Assembly (NCBI GenBank): GCA_963812775.1
Contig: CAWEWH010000008.1
Location: 372,001-436,000, forward strand
Source of the DNA: CAWEWH01 sp963812775
GTDB taxonomy: Bacteria > Pseudomonadota > Alphaproteobacteria > Rhizobiales > Beijerinckiaceae
Direction: 5' to 3'
DNA length: 64,000 bases
Below the pieces are notes generated by a model, which worked only from the letters and a program-made list of their open reading frames with translations, ran no database searches and was not told where the DNA came from. Positions 52,246 through 61,210 of this stretch are shown piece after piece. The first letter of the stretch is position 1. Every line of letters starts with the position of its first letter. The position numbers and the translations under genes were made by a program.

Positions 52246-55200
52246 AGACGTCGTTGCCGGCCGTGGGGGACACGCCCGAACCCTGGCCTTGTGTGGGACT
52301 CTCTGCTGTGACGTGTCCGTTGTTTAGATTGGTCGTTGTGAAGTGATTGCCGTTGCCGGACGTGTCGGTGCCTAGGGCACCTGACGCGAAGGTGAGATGA
52401 TAACCCTGCGCTCCGTAGCTGCCCGCATAGGCCGTCGGCAGCCATTGGCCGCTACTGTTGCTACCCAGCGCTGTGGCATTGACGGCTTGGCCGTCAATGA
52501 ACTGCACGTCCGCCAGATTGCCGTTGAGGTAGTTGGGCGAGCCGTTGCCGGCCTCGAAGCCAAGATACCGGCCGGCACCGCTGTTGACCGTGCCGTTGCT
52601 GTTCTGTGCCGGATTGATCTCGGTCGATAGCGACGTGACCTGCTGGCCATTGACGAACAGCTTGACGCGGTCCCCCGCTGCTGCCTGCGTCGTGTCGTAG
52701 GCCAACACCACGTGGTACCAGCTCGAGGTCGAGGCGAACGACTGGCTCGACTTCTCGTAGGCGCCATAGCTGCCAGTCGCTGCGTTGTAGTCGTAGAACT
52801 CCAGCTGATTGCTGCCATTGAACCGCAAGCTCGCTAGCCTCAAGCTGGAGCCGCTCCCCGATGTCTCGGTGAACAGGTCCATCGGTGAGCCGCCGGCTGC
52901 ATCGAGCTTGACCCAGCCGCTCCACGTCCAGGTCTTCTGATTGCCCGCCGGACCCGTGTCGGACAGATACGTCTGTTGCCCGGGGGTCAGCTGCAGCGAT
53001 TGCGGCACCTGATAGCCGCCTTCACCGACCCCAACCGTCACGGTATTGGTGTGCGAGAGCCCGAAGCTGTCAGTGACCCGGAACTGGAAGCTGTCACTGC
53101 CGTTGTAGCCGGCGCTCGGCGTGTACGTGAAGGTGCCATCCGGGTTGATCGCGGCAGTGCCGTGTGCAGCCTGCCCAGCCAACGCGAAGCTCAGCGCCCC
53201 TTGCCCTCCCGTTGCCGTAAGCTGCCACAGCGGCGTTCCCTGACCGACAGGTGTCTGAACAGAACTCGCCATCGCCTGCGGCCAAGTTGATGGGTTGCCG
53301 AGATTGATGGTTTGGTCGGAGAAGCGCAGGTTCTCGATGTTGCGCAACGTGTCGGTGCCGTCGCGATTGGCCGTGAGGTCGATGACAGTGACGGTTCCGG
53401 TGGCGTTATCGAGGACAATGTCATACTGGGCCCGGCTGCCGACGAAGTAGGCCGTGTCGGTGCCGGTGCCACCATCGAGATTGTCGTTGCCGCCACTGCC
53501 CTTGAGCAGATCGTTGCCGCCAAGTCCGTTCAGGGTGTCGGCATTCGCTCCACCAACCAAGACGTTGTTGCCGGCCGTGGGGGACACGCCCGAACCCTGG
53601 CCTTGTGTGGGACTCTCTGCTGTGACGTGTCCGTTGTTTAGATTGGTCGTTGTGAAGTGATTGCCGTTGCCGGACGTGTCGGTGCCTAGGGCACCTGACG
53701 CGAAGGTGAGATGATAACCCTGCGCTCCGTAGCTGCCCGCATAGGCCGTCGGCAGCCATTGGCCGCTACTGTTGCTACCCAGCGCTGTGGCATTGACGGC
53801 TTGGCCGTCAATGAACTGCACGTCCGCCAGATTGCCGTTGAGGTAGTTGGGCGAGCCGTTGCCGGCCTCGAAGCCAAGATACCGGCCGGCACCGCTGTTG
53901 ACCGTGCCGTTGCTGTTCTGTGCCGGATTGATCTCGGTCGATAGCGACGTGACCTGCTGGCCATTGACGAACAGCTTGACGCGGTCCCCCGCTGCTGCCT
54001 GCGTCGTGTCGTAGGCCAACACCACGTGGTACCAGCTCGAGGTCGAGGCGAACGACTGGCTCGACTTCTCGTAGGCGCCATAGCTGCCAGTCGCTGCGTT
54101 GTAGTCGTAGAACTCCAGCTGATTGCTGCCATTGAACCGCAAGCTCGCTAGCCTCAAGCTGGAGCCGCTCCCCGATGTCTCGGTGAACAGGTCCATCGGT
54201 GAGCCGCCGGCTGCATCGAGCTTGACCCAGCCGCTCCACGTCCAGGTCTTCTGATTGCCCGCCGGACCCGTGTCGGACAGATACGTCTGTTGCCCGGGGG
54301 TCAGCTGCAGCGATTGCGGCACCTGATAGCCGCCTTCACCGACCCCAACCGTCACGGTATTGGTGTGCGAGAGCCCGAAGCTGTCAGTGACCCGGAACTG
54401 GAAGCTGTCACTGCCGTTGTAGCCGGCGCTCGGCGTGTACGTGAAGGTGCCATCCGGGTTGATCGCGGCAGTGCCGTGTGCAGCCTGCCCAGCCAACGCG
54501 AAGCTCAGCGCCCCTTGCCCTCCCGTTGCCGTAAGCTGCCACAGCGGCGTTCCCTGACCGACAGGTGTCTGAACAGAACTCGCCATCGCCTGCGGCCAAG
54601 TTGATGGGTTGCCGAGATTGATGGTTTGGTCGGAGAAGCGCAGGTTCTCGATGTTGCGCAACGTGTCGGTGCCGTCGCGATTGGCCGTGAGGTCGATGAC
54701 AGTGACGGTTCCGGTGGCGTTATCGAGGACAATGTCATACTGGGCCCGGCTGCCGACGAAGTAGGCCGTGTCGGTGCCGGTGCCACCATCGAGATTGTCG
54801 TTGCCGCCACTGCCCTTGAGCAGATCGTTGCCGCCAAGTCCGTTCAGGGTGTCGGCATTCGCTCCACCAACCAAGACGTTGTTGCCGGCCGTGGGGGACA
54901 CGCCCGAACCCTGGCCTTGTGTGGGACTCTCTGCTGTGACGTGTCCGTTGTTTAGATTGGTCGTTGTGAAGTGATTGCCGTTGCCGGACGTGTCGGTGCC
55001 TAGGGCACCTGACGCGAAGGTGAGATGATAACCCTGCGCTCCGTAGCTGCCCGCATAGGCCGTCGGCAGCCATTGGCCGCTACTGTTGCTACCCAGCGCT
55101 GTGGCATTGACGGCTTGGCCGTCAATGAACTGCACGTCCGCCAGATTGCCGTTGAGGTAGTTGGGCGAGCCGTTGCCGGCCTCGAAGCCAAGATACCGGC

Positions 55201-55648
55201 CGGCACCGCTGTTGACCGTGCCGTTGCTGTTCTGTGCCGGATTGATCTCGGTCGATAGCGACGTGACCTGCTGGCCATTGACGAACAGCTTGACGCGGTC
55301 CCCCGCTGCTGCCTGCGTCGTGTCGTAGGCCAACACCACGTGGTACCAGCTCGAGGTCGAGGCGAACGACTGGCTCGACTTCTCGTAGGCGCCATAGCTG
55401 CCAGTCGCTGCGTTGTAGTCGTAGAACTCCAGCTGATTGCTGCCATTGAACCGCAAGCTCGCTAGCCTCAAGCTGGAGCCGCTCCCCGATGTCTCGGTGA
55501 ACAGGTCCATCGGTGAGCCGCCGGCTGCATCGAGCTTGACCCAGCCGCTCCACGTCCAGGTCTTCTGATTGCCCGCCGGACCCGTGTCGGACAGATACGT
55601 CTGTTGCCCGGGGGTCAGCTGCAGCGATTGCGGCACCTGATAGCCGCC
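51966..55648 (-). repeat. Three tandem, near-identical 1314-bp coding repeats
   Basis: The string beginning GCCAAGTTGATGGG recurs at 51966, 53281 and 54595: spacings of 1315 and 1314 bases. 1314 is 438 codons, so the unit preserves the reading frame; the extra base in the first interval is the insertion at 52245. The two complete inner copies appear identical wherever I compared them. The third diverges beyond about 55648 and again resembles the others near 55730-55900. Such identity implies recent amplification or ongoing gene conversion, and such arrays are also prone to assembly collapse. Confidence 0.93.
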
Positions 55649-57205
55649 ACCCTCGCCGACTTGGACGCCAATTGTAGCGGTCGATGTTGCGCCAAACGCA
55701 TCTGTAACCCGAAACTGGAAGCTGTCGCTGCCGTTGTAGCCAGCGCTCGGCGTGTACGTGAAGGTGCCATCCGGGTTGATCGCGGCAGTGCCGTGTGCAG
55801 CCTGCCCAGCCAACGCGAAGCTCAGCGCCCCTTGCCCTCCCGATGCCGTAAGCTGCCACAGCGGCGTTCCCTGACCGGCAGGTGTCTGAACAGAACTCGG
55901 TATTGCTTGTGGGGGGTTGATAAAAACATCGATTGACACCGTCTGGTCGAAGAACCGAACAAACTCAACATTGCGCAGAGTATCGGAACCATCCCGATTG
56001 TTAATAGTATCTATCACAGTCAGGGTTGCGGTGGATTGATTGTATTGGAAAACGTATTGGCCGAACGAACCCGTGAAGTTAACGGTGTCGCTATTGGCGC
56101 CTCCGTCGATTGCATCATTGGCGGCACCCCCGGTCAGGGTATCATTACCCTCAAGCCCGTTGAGGCTGTCACTGCCGCCGTTGCCGGTCAGCAAATTGGC
56201 CGCTGTGTTGCCGGTGAGCGTGTCGTTGCCGGTACCCCCAATGGCGTTTTCGACGAGCGAGGCAGTGTTGTTGTTGTAGAGCAGCGCGTTGGCAATATTG
56301 CCAGCAGCCATGTGCGCGCCAGCGCCGTCCGGTCCGTTTCGCCCAAGATCCGCCCGCTGCGCACTCGAAGCCGTCGTCCAGGCGCCTGGCCTAAGGTCGA
56401 CGATCAGATTGGTCGTATAGTTGGAGAAGTCGTAGGTATCGTTTCCGCCGCCATCCCATACGGTCAAAAAGATGCGGTTGCCGCCCGGCGCCCCTTGCCC
56501 AGCGCCATTGATGAACATTTCCCCCGTAGTCGGGCTCCAGGTATAGATCGTGTTGCCGCTGTTGGTGTTGTAATTGGCGCCGTAGAGATACTGGATTGCC
56601 GCGATGTCGTCCTGCATCAACGACTGCGGCGCACCCCATGTCTCATACGTGTAGCCATTTAGTGGAGCCCCAGCATAGCTCCTGTAGGTCATCACCGAAT
56701 ACTCAAGCGAATCGTGCTGAGCTGGTAACGCCCCGTACGGGTTGCCTGCGTCGTGCCCGTGCATGAGGCCGAGCGCATGCCCGATCTCATGCAAGAATGT
56801 GTGTGCAGCGTAGTTGCCCTTTAGCGGGCTGTTGTAGGTCCCCTGATGGTACCAGGAGTTGCCGCCCCAAGGACCTGTCGACGGCAAATAGGCCCAAGCC
56901 GTGGACGGAACGTTGCTTTGGGCGAAACGCAAGTCGGCATGCTGAGTTGATGATTCGGTGCGCTGATTGAATGATAGGTTCGACACCGCTGCGTACTGGG
57001 CCAGAGCGGCGAGCACAAAGCTTTGCTGGGCTGCGTTAAGCGGTGCAAAACTGCCTGTTTCGTTGCTCGGAGCGCCGTTCGATTCATAGAAGGAGGCGCT
57101 CGTTGGAAAGCTAAAGCTGAGGTTGAGGACGGCCCACTTTACGTTAAAGAGGACGCCGTCGATGTCCTGGTTGCCGCTGGGGCCAACGGATGTCGTAGCG
57201 GGCAT
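52106..57205 (-). CDS. M10 serralysin-type metalloprotease with RTX repeats and tandem LamG-like domains
   Basis: About 1700 residues from ATG 57205, which has a GGGGG box 8 bases upstream; TTG 57223 is an alternative. The protease zinc site FLHEIGHALGLMHGHDAG lies near residue 139, with the Met-turn EYSVMTY. RTX calcium-binding nonapeptides follow (GGTGNDTLTG, GLEGNDTLTGG). Three 438-residue units come next. Each has a VCBS/cadherin-like segment (DGTFTYTPSAGYNGSDSF), a LamG-like domain (TWTWSGWVKLD, WYHVVLAYDTTQ) and RTX motifs (GLGGNDLLKGSGGND). It should be exported by a type I system, not seen here, and may process or bind the surface polymer. The frame ends early because of an insertion at 52245. 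Confidence 0.88.
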   Translation of the reverse strand: MPATTSVGPSGNQDIDGVLFNVKWAVLNLSFSFPTSASFYESNGAPSNETGSFAPLNAAQQSFVLAALAQYAAVSNLSFNQRTESSTQHADLRFAQSNVPSTAWAYLPSTGPWGGNSWYHQGTYNSPLKGNYAAHTFLHEIGHALGLMHGHDAGNPYGALPAQHDSLEYSVMTYRSYAGAPLNGYTYETWGAPQSLMQDDIAAIQYLYGANYNTNSGNTIYTWSPTTGEMFINGAGQGAPGGNRIFLTVWDGGGNDTYDFSNYTTNLIVDLRPGAWTTASSAQRADLGRNGPDGAGAHMAAGNIANALLYNNNTASLVENAIGGTGNDTLTGNTAANLLTGNGGSDSLNGLEGNDTLTGGAANDAIDGGANSDTVNFTGSFGQYVFQYNQSTATLTVIDTINNRDGSDTLRNVEFVRFFDQTVSIDVFINPPQAIPSSVQTPAGQGTPLWQLTASGGQGALSFALAGQAAHGTAAINPDGTFTYTPSAGYNGSDSFQFRVTDAFGATSTATIGVQVGEGGGYQVPQSLQLTPGQQTYLSDTGPAGNQKTWTWSGWVKLDAAGGSPMDLFTETSGSGSSLRLASLRFNGSNQLEFYDYNAATGSYGAYEKSSQSFASTSSWYHVVLAYDTTQAAAGDRVKLFVNGQQVTSLSTEINPAQNSNGTVNSGAGRYLGFEAGNGSPNYLNGNLADVQFIDGQAVNATALGSNSSGQWLPTAYAGSYGAQGYHLTFASGALGTDTSGNGNHFTTTNLNNGHVTAESPTQGQGSGVSPTAGNNVLVGGANADTLNGLGGNDLLKGSGGNDNLDGGTGTDTAYFVGSRAQYDIVLDNATGTVTVIDLTANRDGTDTLRNIENLRFSDQTINLGNPSTWPQAMASSVQTPVGQGTPLWQLTATGGQGALSFALAGQAAHGTAAINPDGTFTYTPSAGYNGSDSFQFRVTDSFGLSHTNTVTVGVGEGGYQVPQSLQLTPGQQTYLSDTGPAGNQKTWTWSGWVKLDAAGGSPMDLFTETSGSGSSLRLASLRFNGSNQLEFYDYNAATGSYGAYEKSSQSFASTSSWYHVVLAYDTTQAAAGDRVKLFVNGQQVTSLSTEINPAQNSNGTVNSGAGRYLGFEAGNGSPNYLNGNLADVQFIDGQAVNATALGSNSSGQWLPTAYAGSYGAQGYHLTFASGALGTDTSGNGNHFTTTNLNNGHVTAESPTQGQGSGVSPTAGNNVLVGGANADTLNGLGGNDLLKGSGGNDNLDGGTGTDTAYFVGSRAQYDIVLDNATGTVTVIDLTANRDGTDTLRNIENLRFSDQTINLGNPSTWPQAMASSVQTPVGQGTPLWQLTATGGQGALSFALAGQAAHGTAAINPDGTFTYTPSAGYNGSDSFQFRVTDSFGLSHTNTVTVGVGEGGYQVPQSLQLTPGQQTYLSDTGPAGNQKTWTWSGWVKLDAAGGSPMDLFTETSGSGSSLRLASLRFNGSNQLEFYDYNAATGSYGAYEKSSQSFASTSSWYHVVLAYDTTQAAAGDRVKLFVNGQQVTSLSTEINPAQNSNGTVNSGAGRYLGFEAGNGSPNYLNGNLADVQFIDGQAVNATALGSNSSGQWLPTAYAGSYGAQGYHLTFASGALGTDTSGNGNHFTTTNLNNGHVTAESPTQGQGSGVSPTAGNDVSGWWSECRHPERTWRQRSAQGQWRQRQSRWWHRHRHGLLRRQPGPV

Positions 57206-57517
57206 AGTGGAAACCCCCAGCAAGCTTGGTCTTGAGTTCCGGGCTCCAAGGCAGGGTCCGCCAAGTTCGCGACCCGTCTCCGCCCAGCTCAGTATTCCTA
57301 AGCAAAAGCATCAAACGCGTTAAGAAAACGGGACAAACTGCACGACTTTCTCAGCCTAGGCAGTGTCCCCCGGAGTACCCCAAATTGTCCTTTCGCGCCA
57401 GCCCCAGATTAAGGTAAGCCGTTGATCTTGTAGCATTCCTCGAATTTCAGATACTTAGTTTTCGGTCTCGTCTCTTGCCTAGATTCCGACCGCACGGCTT
57501 GCTCGCGATCGGCGCGA
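57206..57517. other. Non-coding stretch upstream of the RTX protease
   Basis: About 310 bases between the start of the minus-strand protease gene and the end of the HNH gene. No supported reading frame, RNA gene or strong hairpin was found. Its base composition is less GC-rich around 57300-57480. It must hold the protease promoter, but no convincing -35/-10 pair stands out. This is also the left boundary of the phage-like island. Confidence 0.5.
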
Positions 57518-57859
57518 CTACCTGAAGCTCCGTCGCCGCCATGGCCCATCTTTTCGTACCTCGCCAGCGAGCCGCTTTGCCTTAGCAATTAGCTTCTGGT
57601 CCAGCGCGGTCTTTGATGCATTGCAAGCCAAGCAGAGCGGCTGGAGATTCTTGGCGTCGTCCTTCCCGCCAAGCTCCAGCGCAATGAGGTGGTCGTAGAC
57701 GTATTGGGCCCGGCAGATGAGCAGGGCATTGCAGCTTGCACACCACACGAACCGGCGTAGCAACTCGAGCTCTCGTTGAGCACCGATCGGCTGCCTTTCC
57801 GCGATCTGAACCTTTTCCTGCGATGCGATGGGCAGGCGATATGCCTTTGGCTTGATCAT
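57518..57859 (-). CDS. HNH endonuclease domain protein
   Basis: 113 residues from ATG 57859, which has a GGGGGA box 5 bases upstream; a longer frame starts at 57880. It has the zinc-binding C-x-x-C in WCASCNA, the HNH core YDHLIALELGGKDDAKNLQPLCLACN and a final A-S-K-T. These are the features of small phage and mobile-element HNH nucleases. It sits at the end of a minus-strand cluster with ERF and exonuclease genes, so a role in a phage recombination or packaging module is likely. Confidence 0.85.
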   Translation of the reverse strand: MIKPKAYRLPIASQEKVQIAERQPIGAQRELELLRRFVWCASCNALLICRAQYVYDHLIALELGGKDDAKNLQPLCLACNASKTALDQKLIAKAKRLAGEVRKDGPWRRRSFR

Positions 57860-57860
57860 T

Positions 57861-58532
57861 TTAGTCCCCCTTCGCCGCATGAGGGGCGACTGCGTTGAGC
57901 GACACTGTCGCGGTGGTCACGCCTTTGCTGGTGGCACCCTTTCGCTGCGGCGGTATGGCGAGGGGTGGCTTCGAAACGATGGGCGGAAGTGCATTTTGGC
58001 CAACTCTCGGGCGAACCAGGGGTCGACTTCGGACAAGATGCTCTCCTCTGGCGCTTTTCGATCCGCGCGCGGCAATATCGCGCTCTCGTTCGTTCGTTGT
58101 GCCGGCTCCGTCGTTATCCTCGTCGGCCGCAACCCCGAGCAAGGCACATAAGGCGTACCGTTTCGCATAAGTGAGGGCGCTCCCCATCCGTTGATGGTCA
58201 ACGTGGACCGCACATACCGGGTATTCGCATTCGACCCACTGGCCAGAGGAATGCATCAACCTGGTGCGGACGAAGATATGCCCCCCCTCGACGAACGTAG
58301 GTTGAAGAACAGCGAGCTTGTTTTTCGAAAGCACGGGGAGGACCCCCTTCAGCACATTCGCGAGGTCGGCGTATTTGTACGCTCGCGAACCATTTCCGCG
58401 ACTTGGTACCGCGTCGGGAAGATGTCCGGTCCGATTCTTTTCGATGATCGGAAACTCGCCTTGGGCGGCAGCCAACGCCGCCGCAAGTTCATTGACCGCG
58501 TCAGAGGCGGCAACAGAGGAAGTGTGCGTCAC
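57861..58532 (-). CDS. ERF-family single-strand annealing recombinase
   Basis: 223 residues from ATG 58532 (overlapping the upstream stop, ATGA). ERF signatures are SRAYKYADLANVLKGVLPVLSKN, then LAVLQPTF and YPVCAVHVDHQRMGSALTYAKRYALCALLGVAADEDNDG. This family (phage P22 Erf relatives) anneals complementary strands for phage recombination. The C-terminal ~70 residues are basic and low-complexity. It stands between an HNH gene and a PD-(D/E)XK exonuclease, a standard phage recombination set. Confidence 0.9.
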   Translation of the reverse strand: MTHTSSVAASDAVNELAAALAAAQGEFPIIEKNRTGHLPDAVPSRGNGSRAYKYADLANVLKGVLPVLSKNKLAVLQPTFVEGGHIFVRTRLMHSSGQWVECEYPVCAVHVDHQRMGSALTYAKRYALCALLGVAADEDNDGAGTTNERERDIAARGSKSARGEHLVRSRPLVRPRVGQNALPPIVSKPPLAIPPQRKGATSKGVTTATVSLNAVAPHAAKGD

Positions 58533-59177
58533 GCTGCCCTCCTTCGAAGCGCCTTATCCAAATCAAACAGCTGCCGCATCATCTTGAAGGCGTCCCACGC
58601 CTCGTCGAGGTTAGGATAGAAGTGATGTGAGAAGTCGCCGTTCTCCTTGGAGAACCGACACAGATGAAAGCCTCCACTGATCGGATGGTCTGGATAGTTC
58701 TCCTCCCATAGAGCGCGATAGGCCGCGAGTTGAACGAGATAGTCTGAATAGATCGCGTTGGAGGTCTTCCAGTCGATGAGAACAAGGCTCCCTTCGAATG
58801 AGCCGATCGCGTCCAACGTCCCTCCGAACTCGAACTCCGTGCTCACAAGGGAAACCTCGCAGTGCAGAAACTCGATTCGAGTCGATTCGTTCCCAAGCGA
58901 GGTAGGCGTCAAAACCGGCGCGGGCCTTTGCGATCAGCTCCTGATCAACCGGCAGCTGCGGCTTCCAAGGTTGCGCGCGAAGGCGTGCCTCCACCATTTG
59001 GTGGGCAATCGTCCCGGCTGCCGCGGCCTGCCTTCGACTTTCACGATAGTCCCGACCTTCTATCCCCTCATTCCAGGCCCAGTGGATCAAAGCGCCGGAG
59101 TCCTTGAAACGGGAAAGCACCGTGGTCACAGACGGTAGGCGCTTGCCTGCCTTGCTTCGATAGATGCGTGCGGCCAT
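58529..59177 (-). pseudogene. PD-(D/E)XK phage exonuclease (RecB/Cas4-like), one frameshift
   Basis: From ATG 59177, with GAGAGG 5 bases upstream. The N-terminal part reads LPSVTTVLSRFKDSGALIHWAW and AAAAGTIAHQMVEARL, with the catalytic-helix His. Near 58885 the frame slips and continues RIEFLHCEVSLVSTEFEFGGTLDAIGSFEG and LVLIDWKTSNAIYSDYLVQLAAY, which supplies the G-x-x-D and D-x-K catalytic residues. The product would resect DNA ends for the ERF annealing protein. The single indel lies between the two conserved blocks. Confidence 0.83.
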
Positions 59178-59189
59178 GTCAACCTCTCA

Positions 59190-59237
59190 TGTCTAAAAAC
59201 GATGTATATGTCTATTTTAGACAGATAGCATTGTCAA
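59190..59237 (-). promoter_or_regulatory. Leftward promoter of the recombination genes with overlapping operator
   Basis: On the minus strand TTGACA (59232-59237) and TAGACA (59209-59214) are 17 bases apart, a -35/-10 pair for the exonuclease-ERF-HNH genes. A perfect dyad TGTCTA-TTT-TAGACA (59209-59223) covers the -10 exactly. A further TGTCTA half-site lies at 59190-59195, forming with the dyad's right arm a 9-bp repeat TGTCTAAAA/TTTTAGACA. The XRE gene that starts at 59263 in the opposite direction is the likely repressor. Confidence 0.65.
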
Positions 59238-59262
59238 TCGAATTTCGATATTTTCGCTTTGA

Positions 59263-59523
59263 ATGGGGACCAGCGTGATCTCACCAGCGCAATGCAGGGC
59301 CGCGCGAGCTATGTTGGACTGGAGCCAACAGGAGCTCGCGGAAAGAGCTGGCGTAGGCGTTGTTACCGTTCGTCAGCTCGAGACCGCAGCCCACGAGCCG
59401 CGCAGATCGACATTGGAGGTTGTTCGCCGCTGCTTAGAGTCTGCGGGAGTGGAGTTCATCGCCGAGAACGGCGGTGGCCCCGGTGTTCGTCTGAGAAAGC
59501 GACCGCGGGCGAGCAATAGGTAG
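59263..59523 (+). CDS. XRE-family HTH repressor
   Basis: 86 residues from ATG 59263. The helix-turn-helix is LDWSQQELAERAGVGVVTVRQLETA, a clear Cro/C1-type domain, followed by a conserved tail LEVVRRCLESAGVEFIAENG seen in short XRE regulators of integrative elements. It is divergent from the phage recombination genes with a 85-base gap containing a TGTCTA-N3-TAGACA operator. It probably keeps those genes silent. It could also be a generic small XRE regulator not tied to the phage island. Confidence 0.88.
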   Translation: MGTSVISPAQCRAARAMLDWSQQELAERAGVGVVTVRQLETAAHEPRRSTLEVVRRCLESAGVEFIAENGGGPGVRLRKRPRASNR

Positions 59524-59560
59524 TCACTACGCCTTCGTGGAACACGATGCCGAGGTGTTC

Positions 59561-60482
59561 ATGGCGCTCGAGGTCACCGTCATCATTCCTACCTACGCGC
59601 GGCCGCAAAAGACGAGGCGGGCTATCCGCTCGGTCCTGCGTCAGGCTGAGGTGGCTGCCGAGGTAGTCGTTGTGGACGACGCCTCGCCGCAGCCGTTTGT
59701 CCTGCCTGAGGATTTGAGGGATCGCGTCCGACTCGTAAGGCTAGACGCGAACATCGGGCCAGCTGGGGCACGTAATGCGGGCGTGTCGGCTGCCTCGGCC
59801 GCATTCCTGGGATTCCTAAACTTCGGACGACTTTTACCTCCCTAACACGTTAGCAGGCCGTCTTAAGATTCTGCGTGAGCGAACAGAGAATTCGATTCCG
59901 ACACTTCTTGCGAGCACGGTGTGGCGGTGGACGCCGGGGAGGGCGGTGCAGGAGTTCCGACCGCTCGAAACGAACCGGCTTGGAGATTTTGCGGGCGGTT
60001 GCTGGTACTTCCCCGGTTCAACCAGCCTTATGTCGCGAGGCACGTGGGAGGCCGTTGGTGCTCTTGATGCAAGAGTTCGCCGCCTCGAAGATCTCGATTG
60101 GGGCGTGCGCCTCGGCCTCGCGGGGGGAAGACTAAGTGTTACGGATCAGCCGGCCGCAGTTATAGAGCGCTCTTCGCCAGCGCCTCTCGCGACCGTCACC
60201 GCCGCAACCGATGTCTTGCTAAGGCTCTACGGAAAGGGCGGCCAACACCGCCTGGGCAAGCCCGAATTGTCCCGATTGCTGGCCTATCTTGAGCTTGAGA
60301 AAGCGCGATCAGCGCTTTCCGAAGGCCGCTTTGCCACGTTTGCGACTAGCATGCTGCGTTCCCTTGCGCACCAACCGCGCATCACTTTGCACCAACGCCA
60401 ATGGTGGGTCTCGCGGAAAGGAACCGCCTCGGAGCTTGCCGCGATCGAAGACTTTGCGGAATCACTTCAGCGAACAGATTGA
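59561..60482 (+). pseudogene. Glycosyltransferase family 2, one frameshift
   Basis: From ATG 59561 with GAGG 5 bases upstream. VTVIIPTYARPQKTRRAIRS, VVVDDASPQPF and NIGPAGARNAGVSAA are the GT-A nucleotide site. At about 59824 an extra T moves the frame: FLGFLN should continue SDDFYLPNTLAGRLKILRE, the metal-binding D-D. After that GGCWYFPGSTSLMSR and LEDLDWGVRLGLAGG complete the donor/acceptor region, then a helical C-terminus to 60482. It lies outside the main operon, beyond the phage island, and its partner genes are not obvious. Confidence 0.82.
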
Positions 60483-60629
60483 ATGAAGAATTCCCTCCGC
60501 CTCGAACGCTTCCACGGCTGAAGCAACGATGTGGAGCTGTCGATAGACGCACAAGACATCTTGAATTGACCCTTCCCACCGCTGCGCCGATCATATGTCC
60601 AGCTGAAAAAAAGCAGATGCGAGGCGTCC

Positions 60630-61061
60630 ATGAAGTTGTTCATCGCTGGAACCTTAGCAACGGTCCTCCTACTCGCTGGCTGCGATTATTCGCCGGGGCC
60701 TGCCGGTCCTCAAGGACCTCCCGGTCCTCAAGGGCCGATTGGGCCGCAAGGGTCTCAGGGATCTCAAGGGCCGCAGGGCTCACAAGGGCCGCAAGGCCCG
60801 AAAGGAGACAGGGGCGAGCCCGGAACGGCAGGAGGGGGAGGACTCCGGCTGGTCAAACAAGAGAACTGTGGAGATCAATGCCGCGCCAGCTGCGATAAGG
60901 GAGAACTGACTGTGAGCGCGTATTGCTACGCTTCACGAGGAAGCAGTGTGGCCGCGAGCACCGTCACGTACCAAGTTCTCGGCGACGCTAGCGGGGAACT
61001 GCAGGCAACGTGTAGTGATGCTACCGCAGGCAACGTCGCCGTGTTGTGCGCAAAGCAATGA
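60630..61061 (+). CDS. Collagen-like lipoprotein
   Basis: 143 residues. A lipoprotein signal ends at the lipobox LLLAGC with Cys18. Residues 23-67 are fifteen uninterrupted G-x-y triplets, rich in GPQ, GSQ and GPK-GDR-GEP, which predict a collagen triple helix. The C-terminal ~75 residues hold six cysteines and may form a disulfide-bonded head. Proteins of this shape are displayed on the cell surface and can trimerise. The neighbours give no functional hint. Confidence 0.85.
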   Translation: MKLFIAGTLATVLLLAGCDYSPGPAGPQGPPGPQGPIGPQGSQGSQGPQGSQGPQGPKGDRGEPGTAGGGGLRLVKQENCGDQCRASCDKGELTVSAYCYASRGSSVAASTVTYQVLGDASGELQATCSDATAGNVAVLCAKQ

Positions 61062-61210
61062 GGAAGTAACACCGGACGTATGTGACGTCGCGCGCTGCGG
61101 CGGAGCCGCTGTCTCTCAGGAGGCCGCGGCTCTTTGTTGCAGGAAAGGGGTCGAGGCGGGGCAGACAACAGGAGATCTCGGATCGTCGCGGGCTTAGACT
61201 CCCGTGCCGT

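Noticed and set aside
51966..55648. CRISPR-like or transposon repeat
   Set aside because: The repeats are 1314 bp long, in frame and coding; there are no spacers, terminal inverted repeats or transposase.
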